From Caldilineaceae bacterium (lineage in GTDB: Bacteria; Chloroflexota; Anaerolineae; Caldilineales; Caldilineaceae), in NCBI GenBank assembly GCA_022827195.1, contig JAJDTL010000029.1, positions 1 to 64,000 on the forward strand: a DNA stretch of 64,000 nt. Reading direction: 5' to 3'. The notes below the pieces were generated by a model. The model did not search any database, was not told where the DNA came from, and worked only from the letters and a program-made list of their open reading frames with translations. Shown here piece after piece: positions 43,647 to 51,570 of this stretch. A program made the translations under genes and the position numbers. Positions within the stretch are counted from its first letter, which is position 1. Each line of letters begins with the position of its first letter.

Positions 43647-44504
43647 ATGTCAACGAAGACACATTATTTGCTAGGGATCGCTCTACTTATTGCGGCGCTT
43701 GCTTTGAGCGCATGCCAACCGATCGCCCCGCTTCCAGCGAGCGGCGTCAGTTCTCTTGCCGACGAGATCGGCGCCCGCGGGACAGTCCGCATCGGCGTGC
43801 GCAACGACAACCCGCCGCTGAGTTTTGTGACAGAGGACGGTGAATGGGTCGGTTTCGACGTCGACCTCGCCCATGCGATAGCCGCGGAAATGGGGCTGGA
43901 GCCCGAACTGATTGTTGTCGACGGCACGACCCGCATCAGCTTCCTGCAGGAGGGGCGGGTCGACATCTCGATCGCCAGCATGAACCACACGCGCAAACGG
44001 GACAATGCCATCGACTTCAGCATCACCTACTTCTGGGACAACCAGTCGTTCCTGGTGCGAACCGGCGACTACACGTCGATTGACGAACTGATGGGCAAGA
44101 AGGTGGCCGCCAACGCCGGCAGCTCCGCCATCCCTTCCTGGTTCGCCTACAGCGCGGCGCAGGGCGGCCCGGAGCCGGAGATTGTCGAGTTCAGCGACAA
44201 ACTGGCCGCCATGCAGGCCCTGCGCGACGGCGCCGTCGAAGGCTACACCGAGGACAACATCACGATGTTGGCGCTTGCCGCGGGCGACCCTGCGCTTGAG
44301 CTTCTGCCCGGCGGCCACAATCCAGTTCAGTTCGGCATCGGCGTGCCCAACAACCAGTCAGCCTGGCGCGACCAGGTGAACTACGCCTTGCAGGAGCTGT
44401 GGAAATCCGGTCTCTACCACGAGATCTACTTCCGCTGGTTCGAAGACCCGGATGCCCCGATCCAACTGCCGCTGGGCGGGCAGATGGAGGTCTGGCCCGA
44501 GTAA
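43647..44504 (+). CDS. Amino-acid ABC transporter substrate-binding lipoprotein
   Basis: 285 residues from the ATG at 43647 (AGGGGA upstream). A lipoprotein signal ends at LSAC with Cys23. The mature part has the solute-binding family 3 pattern: GTVRIGVRNDNPPLSFV, WVGFDVDLAHAIAAEMGLEPELI, and YFWDNQSFLVRTG. It tethers to the membrane and hands an amino acid to the permeases. Gap from the second permease is about 210 bases and includes a tandem repeat, so a separate promoter or RNA processing is possible. Confidence 0.92.
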   Translation: MSTKTHYLLGIALLIAALALSACQPIAPLPASGVSSLADEIGARGTVRIGVRNDNPPLSFVTEDGEWVGFDVDLAHAIAAEMGLEPELIVVDGTTRISFLQEGRVDISIASMNHTRKRDNAIDFSITYFWDNQSFLVRTGDYTSIDELMGKKVAANAGSSAIPSWFAYSAAQGGPEPEIVEFSDKLAAMQALRDGAVEGYTEDNITMLALAAGDPALELLPGGHNPVQFGIGVPNNQSAWRDQVNYALQELWKSGLYHEIYFRWFEDPDAPIQLPLGGQMEVWPE

Positions 44505-44513
44505 TACAGAGCA

Positions 44514-45557
44514 ATGACATCCGTCTCGTTGGACAATCTATCCGTCATCTACGCGCCCGGTCCACAGGTACTGGGCAACGTCACGTTGCGTGTCGAACCG
44601 GGCGAGCTCATGGTGCTGCTCGGCCCGTCCGGCAGCGGCAAGACGACCATGTTGCGCGTCCTGGCCGGTCTGCTGCAGCCAAGTGAAGGCGACATCCGCT
44701 TCGATGACCGCTCTGTGCTCGACGTACCGCCGGAAAGGCGGGGCGCGGTGATGGTCTTCCAGGAGCATGCGCTGTTCCCGTTCATGAACGTCGCTGCCAA
44801 TGTCGCCTTCGGCCTGAAGATGCGTCGGATGGACCCTGGCGCGATTCGTAGCAGGGTGGCCGAAGCCCTGGCGGCCGTGCAGCTGGCCGGCTACGGGACG
44901 CGCTGGCCCGACGAGCTTTCCGGCGGTCAGCGGCAGCGCGTCGCGCTGGCGAGGGCGCTGGTCATCCAGCCGCGCGTGCTGTTGTTGGATGAACCTCTCA
45001 GCAGTCTTGAGCCGAGCCTGCGCGAAGAGCTGCGCGGCACAATCCGCACGCTGCAACAGCAGGCCGGCATCACGATGATCTTCGTCACGCACGACCAGAC
45101 CGACGCGGTCGCGGTCGCGGACCGCATCTGCCTGTTGATGCAGGGCAGAGTACGTCAGACCGGCACGCCGCGCAGCTTCTTCGAACGCCCGGTAGATCGC
45201 GAAGTAGCCCGTTTCTTCGGCGGCATCAACTTCCTGCCGGGCATCAAACGCGGACGCATTGTCGAGACTACACTTGGCCCGCTGGAGGTGGAGGCAACGG
45301 ACAGGCCGGACGGCGACGTGCTGGTGACGATCCGGCCTGAAGCCGTCGAGGTGGGACGCAACGGCCACAACAATCTGGTCGGTTCCGTCGAGTCATACAG
45401 CTTTCAGGGATTGGTGGCGCGCTGCGGCGCCGGCATCAGCGATACACAGCTGCAACTGACCGTACCGCCCTATCAGCGCTTTCACCGCGGTGAGAGAATC
45501 GTGCTGCATCTGCCGCGCGAGCGCATCCACCTGCTGCCGGTGGAACCGGAACGATGA
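44514..45557 (+). CDS. ABC transporter ATP-binding protein, CUT1/PotA-like with TOBE domain
   Basis: 347 residues. Walker A GPSGSGKT (37-44), Q-loop VFQEHALFPF, signature LSGGQRQRVALARAL, Walker B VLLLDEP and H-loop FVTHDQ are all intact. The 100 residues after the ATPase core look like a TOBE-type C-terminal domain, as in PotA/CysA or sugar ATPases. Amino-acid transporters of this kind usually pair with a GlnQ-like ATPase without TOBE; the presence of TOBE is unusual. It ends with ATGA overlap at the next gene. Confidence 0.9.
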   Translation: MTSVSLDNLSVIYAPGPQVLGNVTLRVEPGELMVLLGPSGSGKTTMLRVLAGLLQPSEGDIRFDDRSVLDVPPERRGAVMVFQEHALFPFMNVAANVAFGLKMRRMDPGAIRSRVAEALAAVQLAGYGTRWPDELSGGQRQRVALARALVIQPRVLLLDEPLSSLEPSLREELRGTIRTLQQQAGITMIFVTHDQTDAVAVADRICLLMQGRVRQTGTPRSFFERPVDREVARFFGGINFLPGIKRGRIVETTLGPLEVEATDRPDGDVLVTIRPEAVEVGRNGHNNLVGSVESYSFQGLVARCGAGISDTQLQLTVPPYQRFHRGERIVLHLPRERIHLLPVEPER

Positions 45558-46006
45558 GCGCTCAGACGCCCTTGTGGCCGGTTGCTGTCGCCCGGCCGAT
45601 AATCGGCCTATTGTGGCTTTTCTCGCTGCGCTGGAAGCTGCCGCCCATTTTCATGCCGGCGGAAGGCCGCGGGCTGATGGACTGGTTGCAACTGGAAGTA
45701 GCGCATGCCGCTTTTCCGCTCTACGGCCAATTGGTCGAGCAGGTCGTGCTGCCGAACTTCACGCTCTTTGCCTGGCTGATCTTCCTGGCGGAGTTGGCCG
45801 TCGGCCTCAGCCTGCTGACCGGCGCCTTCACCCGCATCGGCGCATTGCTGGGCCTGGCCATGGCCGTCAACCTCGGCATCGGCCTGTTGGAAGTGCCGGG
45901 CGAGTGGCCCTGGAGCTACGCCATGCTGGCGATGTGGCATGGTCTCTTTTTCGTAACCGACGCCGGCCGCGCTTGGGGCGTGGACGGTATGAGAAGCCGG
46001 GCCTAA
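45554..46006 (+). CDS. DoxX-family membrane protein
   Basis: 150 residues with about four hydrophobic segments. The pattern RPIIGLLWLFSLRWKLPP … WLIFLAELAVGLSLLTGAFTRIGALLGLAMAVNL fits DoxX proteins, small membrane proteins related to the thiosulfate:quinone oxidoreductase DoxD. Function here is not proven. Overlaps the preceding ATPase by four bases (ATGA), suggesting coupling. Confidence 0.8.
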   Translation: MSAQTPLWPVAVARPIIGLLWLFSLRWKLPPIFMPAEGRGLMDWLQLEVAHAAFPLYGQLVEQVVLPNFTLFAWLIFLAELAVGLSLLTGAFTRIGALLGLAMAVNLGIGLLEVPGEWPWSYAMLAMWHGLFFVTDAGRAWGVDGMRSRA

Positions 46007-46070
46007 GGCCGGAGAGCGCTCTCTTGCACTGCGCTGATGCCCCGGACTTCGCCAGAAAGAACGAACTCGT

Positions 46071-47072
46071 ATGACAATCCTGCTGGCTCTCGCCGCAGGC
46101 GCAGTCCTAGGCTATCTCTTTGAGCGAGGCGACTTCTGCTTCCACAGCACATTGCGCGGGCTCGTGCGGCGACCGCGTCAACCGAACCTGGCACGCGCCT
46201 ATATCCTGTCGCTGCTCATCGCCGTGCCTCTCGTGCAGGGAATGACCGCACTTGGATGGATTTCACCCTGGATCGCGCCCTGGTCCTGGCAGGCGAACCT
46301 TGTGGGGGGGTTGATCTTCGGCGCGGGCATGGTCGTCGCGGCCACCTGTGTGACCGGCATCTTCTACAAACTCGGCCATGGCATGCTGGGCACGCTGGTC
46401 GGGCTGGCCACCTGGTCAATCGGCGATGTAGTCACCTGGCGCGGTCCTCTCAACCCGTGGCGCGAAGCGCTGAATCGCAACGTCGTCGAGGTGGAGGGAC
46501 AGACGGCCACTCTCGTGAACACGCTGGGCGCCCCGCTGGGGCCGGTTGTCGTCTTCCTGCTGCTGGCGGCGGCGGCCTTCTATCTATGGCGAAGCCCTAT
46601 GCCGAGCCTGGAGGAATACTGGTCATGGCGGACGCTCGGCCTGTCGGTCGGCCTTTTCACCGCCCTGGCGTGGTTGCTGGCGCGTCTCGGCGAGTCCGAC
46701 TACACGTTTGGCACATCGCGCGTGCCGACCGCGCTCTACGAGACGCTGGTGAGCGGAGTCGATCCGAGCAATCTGTGGATCCCGGTGGCGCTTGTGGCCC
46801 TACTGCCGGGCGCACTGATCGCTTCACGACGCGCCGGCACATTCTGGGCCAGGGGAGAGTCTACCGGACGCTACGCACAGTTGGCCGCCGGCGGACTGCT
46901 GATGGGCGTTGGCGCCGGCATTTCGGGCGGGTGCAACCTGGGCCACTCCCTCGTTGGCGTGCCGCTCCTGAGCCTTGGCAGCATCACGACGACGCTGGCA
47001 ATGCTGCTGGGCGTCTTCCTGGCAGACCGGGCCATCGGAATGCTGCGCCCTATGCAGCCGAAAGCGAATTGA
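46071..47072 (+). CDS. YeeE/YedE family transporter, TsuA-like (thiosulfate uptake)
   Basis: 333 residues with many hydrophobic segments. Three Cys in conserved places: Cys23 in ERGDFCFHS, Cys93 in VAATCVTGIFYKLGHG and Cys288 in ISGGCNLGHSLVGVP. The repeats GAGMVVAATCVTG and GVGAGISGGCNLGH are those of the YeeE/YedE (DUF395) family, whose member TsuA imports thiosulfate through relayed Cys. The gene sits between two DoxX/DoxD-like genes, strengthening a sulfur role. Confidence 0.87.
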   Translation: MTILLALAAGAVLGYLFERGDFCFHSTLRGLVRRPRQPNLARAYILSLLIAVPLVQGMTALGWISPWIAPWSWQANLVGGLIFGAGMVVAATCVTGIFYKLGHGMLGTLVGLATWSIGDVVTWRGPLNPWREALNRNVVEVEGQTATLVNTLGAPLGPVVVFLLLAAAAFYLWRSPMPSLEEYWSWRTLGLSVGLFTALAWLLARLGESDYTFGTSRVPTALYETLVSGVDPSNLWIPVALVALLPGALIASRRAGTFWARGESTGRYAQLAAGGLLMGVGAGISGGCNLGHSLVGVPLLSLGSITTTLAMLLGVFLADRAIGMLRPMQPKAN

Positions 47073-47138
47073 GCGTCCCCCGCGTAGAGGTCTAAAATGA
47101 ACATGAGAGCGGACACAGAGCATAACGGGAGCAAGAGC

Positions 47139-47630
47139 ATGGGTCAGACGGAAAACAGATTGCGGCAGGCAGCCGCGATTCTACGCATAACAGTCGGTGT
47201 GATACTGGTCGCTACCTGGTTTGACAACCTGCAAGGGGGAATCTATGCGGCCGACGGCCAGGGCATTGTCGGCCTCTTCAACTACCTCTTCAATGACAAC
47301 GGGGGCGGACCGGCCTTCTACCGGGCGATCATCAACGGCACGATTCTGCAGGTGCCGGGTCTGTTCGCCGTCTTTCAGCTGGTAGCAGAGCTGTTGATGG
47401 GTCTGGCGCTACTGGTCGGCCTGCTCACACCTCTGGCCGGAGTCGGCGCGGCGCTCTTTTTCTTCAACCTCTTCCTGGCCTATCTCGGCGGCCAGGACTG
47501 GATCTGGACCTATGTATTGCTGACCGTATCCGCGCTGGTCGTGGCGCTGTCGCAGGCCGGGCGCGCATGGGGACTGGACGCGCTGCTACTGCGACGGCTG
47601 GGCGAGCCGCCGCGCGGCCCCATCTGGTGA
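47139..47630 (+). CDS. DoxX/DoxD-like membrane protein (thiosulfate:quinone oxidoreductase small-subunit type)
   Basis: 163 residues from the ATG at 47139; GGAG lies seven bases upstream, making it better than ATG 47097. About four hydrophobic segments, with TWFDNLQGGIYAADGQG near the N-terminus and AFFRAIINGTILQVPG-like segments. DoxD is a subunit of thiosulfate:quinone oxidoreductase. Next to the TsuA-like transporter, it could oxidise or handle imported thiosulfate at the quinone level. Subunit DoxA is not seen. Confidence 0.7.
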   Translation: MGQTENRLRQAAAILRITVGVILVATWFDNLQGGIYAADGQGIVGLFNYLFNDNGGGPAFYRAIINGTILQVPGLFAVFQLVAELLMGLALLVGLLTPLAGVGAALFFFNLFLAYLGGQDWIWTYVLLTVSALVVALSQAGRAWGLDALLLRRLGEPPRGPIW

Positions 47631-47710
47631 ATCCGGGCATACACTATGTGATGTCCACCCGCAACTGGAACTAGGCGAATACTCCATTCGACCACCGGAA
47701 ACGACGACAG

Positions 47711-49222
47711 ATGGTTCTGGAACTCATCTACCTAATCACCGCGTCGCTCCTCGCCGTTTACGGACTGCAGGCGCTCTTCCTCACGCTGATCGCCCGCTGG
47801 ACCCTGCCCGACCCGGCAGCGCCGCCGCCGCCGGAGATCGAGAACCCGCCCAGCGTGACCGTGCAGCTTCCGGTCTACAATGAACGCCATGTCGTCCGCC
47901 GGCTGATCGACGCGGTAGCCGCATTTGACTGGCCGGCCGATCGAATTCAGATTCAGCTCTTGGACGACTCCAACGATGACACGAGCCAGATAATCGCCCA
48001 CAGCGTTGCCATCCACGGGCAAAGAGGTATCGACATCGCGCAATGCCGCCGCGCCGACCGCCAGGGCTACAAGGCCGGCGCTCTGCGTGAAGGGCTTGCC
48101 GACGCACGCGGCGAGTTTCTCGCCATCTTCGACGCCGACTTCGTCCCGCCACCGGACTTTCTCCAGCGCACGATCCCTTCCTTCGACGATCCCGCGGTCG
48201 GTTGTGTTCAGACCCGGTGGGGCCATCTGAACCCTGATGTCTCGCGCTTGACGCAAGCACAGTCGCTTGGCATCGACGGCCACTTTGTCGTCGAACAGAG
48301 AGCCCGCAGTGAGCTTGGCGCAATGCTCAACTTCAATGGCACAGCGGGTGTCTGGCGGCGGAGCTGTATGGAGGACGCCGGCGGCTGGCAGGGCGACACA
48401 CTCACGGAAGACCTGGACTTGAGCTATCGCGCCCAGCTGTGCGGCTGGCGGGTAGCCTTTCTTCCCGATGTAACTGTTCCCGCGGAGATCCCGGTCTCGG
48501 TCGACGCTTTCAAACGCCAGCAGTTCCGGTGGGCAAAAGGCAGTATGCAAACCGCGAAGAAGCTGTTCACCGCCGTTCTCGGTTTGCCCAGGGCCTTCCC
48601 TTTACCTGCCGGCGAGCGCGCCAGAATTCCTCTGTGGAGTAAGGCGCTTGGCCTTGTGCATCTGACCAGCTACGCGGTCCACCCGCTGATGATTCTCAAC
48701 CTGCTCTTCCTGCTGCCGATGATGTCCTCCTTAAGCCCGGTCCTCAAGGTTGCCTCATTTTTCTCGCTGACGGCCTTCGGCCCGCCGCTGATGTATTGGA
48801 CGGCGATGCAGACCCGGGGCATACCGGCAAGGAAACGGATTTTCCGGCTCATGGTGCTGTTGGGGCTGGGAACCGGCCTGTCGGTGAACAACAGCCGCGC
48901 GGTCTGCGAAGCGCTCCTGGGTGTACGCAGCGGATTCAAGCGCACGCCCAAGTTCGCCGTCACCCGCGCAGCCAACGACTGGCATACGAGCGCCTACGTT
49001 CTGCCCAGCGACCCCACGGTCTGGGCCGAGATTGTTCTGGCCCTGTACGCGATCTCGCTGCTGCTGTACAGCCTCCTGAACGGCATCTGGTGGCTTCTGC
49101 CGTGGCTTTCCCTCTACTCCGGCGGATACACCTTCATCGCCTTCCTCTCCATGCGCCAGGCGTGGGAGAAACGCGGCGCTCTCCGCCACGCGTTGACGGC
49201 CGCGCGGGAGACGGGAGATTGA
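47711..49222 (+). CDS. Membrane glycosyltransferase family 2 (cellulose-synthase-like)
   Basis: 503 residues. N-terminal membrane segment (about 5-27), then a GT2 catalytic domain: Asp85-Asp86 (LLDDS), DAD at 141-143, TED at 232-234, and Q270QFRW274. Four hydrophobic segments follow (about 315-500). This D,D,D,Q(Q/R)xRW set is that of processive, membrane-embedded synthases of the CesA/CslA type, making beta-linked polymers such as mannan or glucan. No BcsB/C-like partners are seen. First gene of a glycosyltransferase cluster. Confidence 0.9.
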   Translation: MVLELIYLITASLLAVYGLQALFLTLIARWTLPDPAAPPPPEIENPPSVTVQLPVYNERHVVRRLIDAVAAFDWPADRIQIQLLDDSNDDTSQIIAHSVAIHGQRGIDIAQCRRADRQGYKAGALREGLADARGEFLAIFDADFVPPPDFLQRTIPSFDDPAVGCVQTRWGHLNPDVSRLTQAQSLGIDGHFVVEQRARSELGAMLNFNGTAGVWRRSCMEDAGGWQGDTLTEDLDLSYRAQLCGWRVAFLPDVTVPAEIPVSVDAFKRQQFRWAKGSMQTAKKLFTAVLGLPRAFPLPAGERARIPLWSKALGLVHLTSYAVHPLMILNLLFLLPMMSSLSPVLKVASFFSLTAFGPPLMYWTAMQTRGIPARKRIFRLMVLLGLGTGLSVNNSRAVCEALLGVRSGFKRTPKFAVTRAANDWHTSAYVLPSDPTVWAEIVLALYAISLLLYSLLNGIWWLLPWLSLYSGGYTFIAFLSMRQAWEKRGALRHALTAARETGD

Positions 49223-49998
49223 CCGCCGGCAACTCTGCGAAGACTGACAAAAGAGCCGGTCGACGGGCACTGCTTGTCATGGCGAAACAGCCGGTCGCCG
49301 GTCGCGCCAAAACGCGCCTCGTGCCCCCGCTGACCGACGAATCCGCAGCCGCTCTTTACCGCTGCTTCCTGGAGGATGTTCTCGCAACCGTGCGCGCCGC
49401 GGCCCGCCCGGCCGCTTTCACACCGTTCGTCGCCTACACGCCTGCCGCTGCGCGCGATTACTTCAGCAGCATTGCGCCGGATTTCCAACTCATCCCGCAG
49501 CAGAGCGGGCAGATAGAAAATGCCACAGACTCTTCTCCCCTCAATCCTGCCTCTTCCCAATTGGGCGACCGCTTGCAGAACGTGCTATCGACCGCATTGA
49601 GACAGGGCCACCGTCAGGTCGCCGCCATCAACAGCGACAGCCCAACCCTCCCGTCAGAACTCCTGCGCGCTGCATTTCACCGCCTGGACGATCCCCATGT
49701 CGACGCCGTGTTCGGCCCCTGTGCAGATGGCGGCTACTATCTGATCGGCGTGAAGAAGGCGCCCGAACGGCTGGTGACGGCGGTAGAGATGTCTACGCCC
49801 ACAGTTCTGCAGGATACGTTGGCCGTTGCTGAGGAGGAGACATTGCGCGTCGAGCTATTGCCCGAATGGTACGATGTAGATAGCGCCGACGACCTGGAGC
49901 GCCTGCGCATCGAATTGGCCGCGCACCCGGAGAGGGCACCCGCCTCCAACCGCTTCTTCAACAAAACATGGCCGTCGAAGTCATCATTCCGGCTTTGA
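49219..49998 (+). CDS. TIGR04282-like glycosyltransferase (DUF2064, arsenosugar type)
   Basis: 259 residues from TTG at 49219, which overlaps the previous stop (TTGA), so it is probably translationally coupled; ATG at 49279 is an alternative. LLVMAKQPVAGRAKTRLVPP and INSDSPTLPSELL and DAVFGPCADGGYYLIGVK are typical of the DUF2064/TIGR04282 family of nucleotidyl-sugar-type transferases, some members of which act in arsenosugar synthesis. No arsenic methyltransferase is adjacent, so the arsenosugar label is only a family name here. Confidence 0.85.
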   Translation: MTAGNSAKTDKRAGRRALLVMAKQPVAGRAKTRLVPPLTDESAAALYRCFLEDVLATVRAAARPAAFTPFVAYTPAAARDYFSSIAPDFQLIPQQSGQIENATDSSPLNPASSQLGDRLQNVLSTALRQGHRQVAAINSDSPTLPSELLRAAFHRLDDPHVDAVFGPCADGGYYLIGVKKAPERLVTAVEMSTPTVLQDTLAVAEEETLRVELLPEWYDVDSADDLERLRIELAAHPERAPASNRFFNKTWPSKSSFRL

Positions 49999-50651
49999 AC
50001 GAAGCCGGCAATATCGCTCAACTGGTGCAAGAGGCCGCGGCGCAACCGGTGGCGCGGGTGATTGTTGTCGACAATGGCTCCAGCGACGGCACCGGTCGTC
50101 TTGCGGCGGAAGCCGGCGCGCACGTGGTCGTCGAGCCGCGGCAGGGCTACGGCTATGCCTGCGCGGCCGGCGCCGAGGCCGCGACAGGCGAGATTCTGGT
50201 CTTTCTCGACGGCGATTTCAGCTCGCTGCCGGTCGAAATGCCCAGACTGATTGCCCCGATTCAACGCGGCGAGGCCGCACTGGTGCTCGGTTCACGCGTA
50301 CTGGGAGAGATTATGCCTGGGGCGATGCCGGCGCATCAGCGTTTCGGCAACAGGCTTACGTCCGGGCTGATGCGACGGCTTTACGGCGTGCCGGTGACCG
50401 ACCTGGGACCGTACCGGGCAGTCCGCCGCGACCTGCTGCTGGCGTTGAATATGCAGGAGATGACCTTCGGCTGGCCCACTGAAATGATGGTAAAATGCGC
50501 GCGGCGGGGCACGCCGATCCTGGAAGTGCCGGTCAGTTTTGCGCCGCGACGATCCGGACAGTCGAAGGTAAGCGGCACACTGCGCGGCTCCATCCTGGCC
50601 GCCTACTACATTCTCGGCGTCACGCTGCGCTATGCCTTTTCGAACGAATAG
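49968..50651 (+). CDS. Glycosyltransferase family 2, DPM1-like
   Basis: 227 residues. The N-terminal fold has VEVIIPALNEAGNIAQLV, VVDNGSSDGTG and LDGDFSS (DxD), all standard for GT2 of the dolichol/polyprenyl-phosphate mannose synthase type. The C-terminus has no membrane helix, so it is probably cytoplasmic or peripherally bound. It overlaps the previous gene by 31 bases, confirming a tight operon. Likely makes a polyprenyl-phosphate sugar donor or glucosylglycerate-type product. Confidence 0.88.
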   Translation: MAVEVIIPALNEAGNIAQLVQEAAAQPVARVIVVDNGSSDGTGRLAAEAGAHVVVEPRQGYGYACAAGAEAATGEILVFLDGDFSSLPVEMPRLIAPIQRGEAALVLGSRVLGEIMPGAMPAHQRFGNRLTSGLMRRLYGVPVTDLGPYRAVRRDLLLALNMQEMTFGWPTEMMVKCARRGTPILEVPVSFAPRRSGQSKVSGTLRGSILAAYYILGVTLRYAFSNE

Positions 50652-50696
50652 CCGGCAGTGGGGCCGCGAACCGCCGGCCGCTGGAAATCTGCTGAC

Positions 50697-51551
50697 GTGA
50701 CCCACCGCAAGGCTATCCTCTTCCAGGCCCTGGCAGCCGTTCTGTTCAGCACGGGGGGGCTGCTGATCAAAATCGTTTCCATCGAGCCGCTGGCCCTGAT
50801 GGGCGTGCGCAGCGCCATCGCTGCCTTGGTGATCGGTCTCTTCATGGGGCGGCCCCGCTTCGTCTGGTCTGTGCCACAGCTTGGCGGGGCTATCGCACTC
50901 GCCGCCGCCCAAGGTTTCTTCATCTTTGCCAACCGCGAAACCACGGCCGCCAACGCGATTTTCATCCAGTACACCGCGCCCGTGTTCGTCGCCTTCTTCG
51001 GAATCCTCTATCTGCGCGAACCCGTACGCAAGCTGGACTGGTTCTCTCTGGCGGCAATCGGCGCCGGGCTGCTATTCTTCTATGGCGATGGGTTGACCGC
51101 CCACGGCGCAACCGGCAATCTCTACGCCTTGCTGGCCGGCATCTCATTCGCCTGGTTTCTCCTGTTCATGCGTAAACAGAAAGATGCGTCGACCATCGAA
51201 ACCGTCTTCCTGGGCAACATTCTGGCGGCAATCCTGGGCCTGCCCTTCCTGCGCGAGGCCGCGCCCAGCGCCGTCGACTGGGCAGGGATGCTCGCCCTCG
51301 GTATCTTTCAGATAGGTTTCCCCTTCATCCTCGTTGCCCTCGCCATCAAAAAGCTGACTGCGGTGGGAGCCGTCCTCATCCAGGCCCTCGAGCCGATTCT
51401 CAGCCCGATTTGGGTTGTCCTCTTCATCGGGGAAGCGCCGACGCCGCTGGCGTTTCTGGGCGGTGCAATCGTTATCGGCGCGGTGACGCTGCGCTCGGTC
51501 CTGACGACACGGACACATCGCGTGCAGCCCGCTTCCCAGCCGACCACATGA
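50697..51551 (+). CDS. EamA/DMT-family membrane transporter
   Basis: About 284 residues (GTG at 50697 chosen as it begins just before the first helix; GTG 50658 is an alternative). Ten hydrophobic segments in two EamA repeats, with RETTAANAIFIQYTAPVFVAFFGILYLREP and AVGAVLIQALEPILSPIWVVLFIGEAPT as matching family segments. DMT carriers export or import metabolites; substrate unknown. It sits between two glycosyltransferases, so it may move a sugar precursor or lipid-linked intermediate. Confidence 0.88.
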   Translation: MTHRKAILFQALAAVLFSTGGLLIKIVSIEPLALMGVRSAIAALVIGLFMGRPRFVWSVPQLGGAIALAAAQGFFIFANRETTAANAIFIQYTAPVFVAFFGILYLREPVRKLDWFSLAAIGAGLLFFYGDGLTAHGATGNLYALLAGISFAWFLLFMRKQKDASTIETVFLGNILAAILGLPFLREAAPSAVDWAGMLALGIFQIGFPFILVALAIKKLTAVGAVLIQALEPILSPIWVVLFIGEAPTPLAFLGGAIVIGAVTLRSVLTTRTHRVQPASQPTT

Positions 51552-51570
51552 AGACGCGCCCAGGACGATT

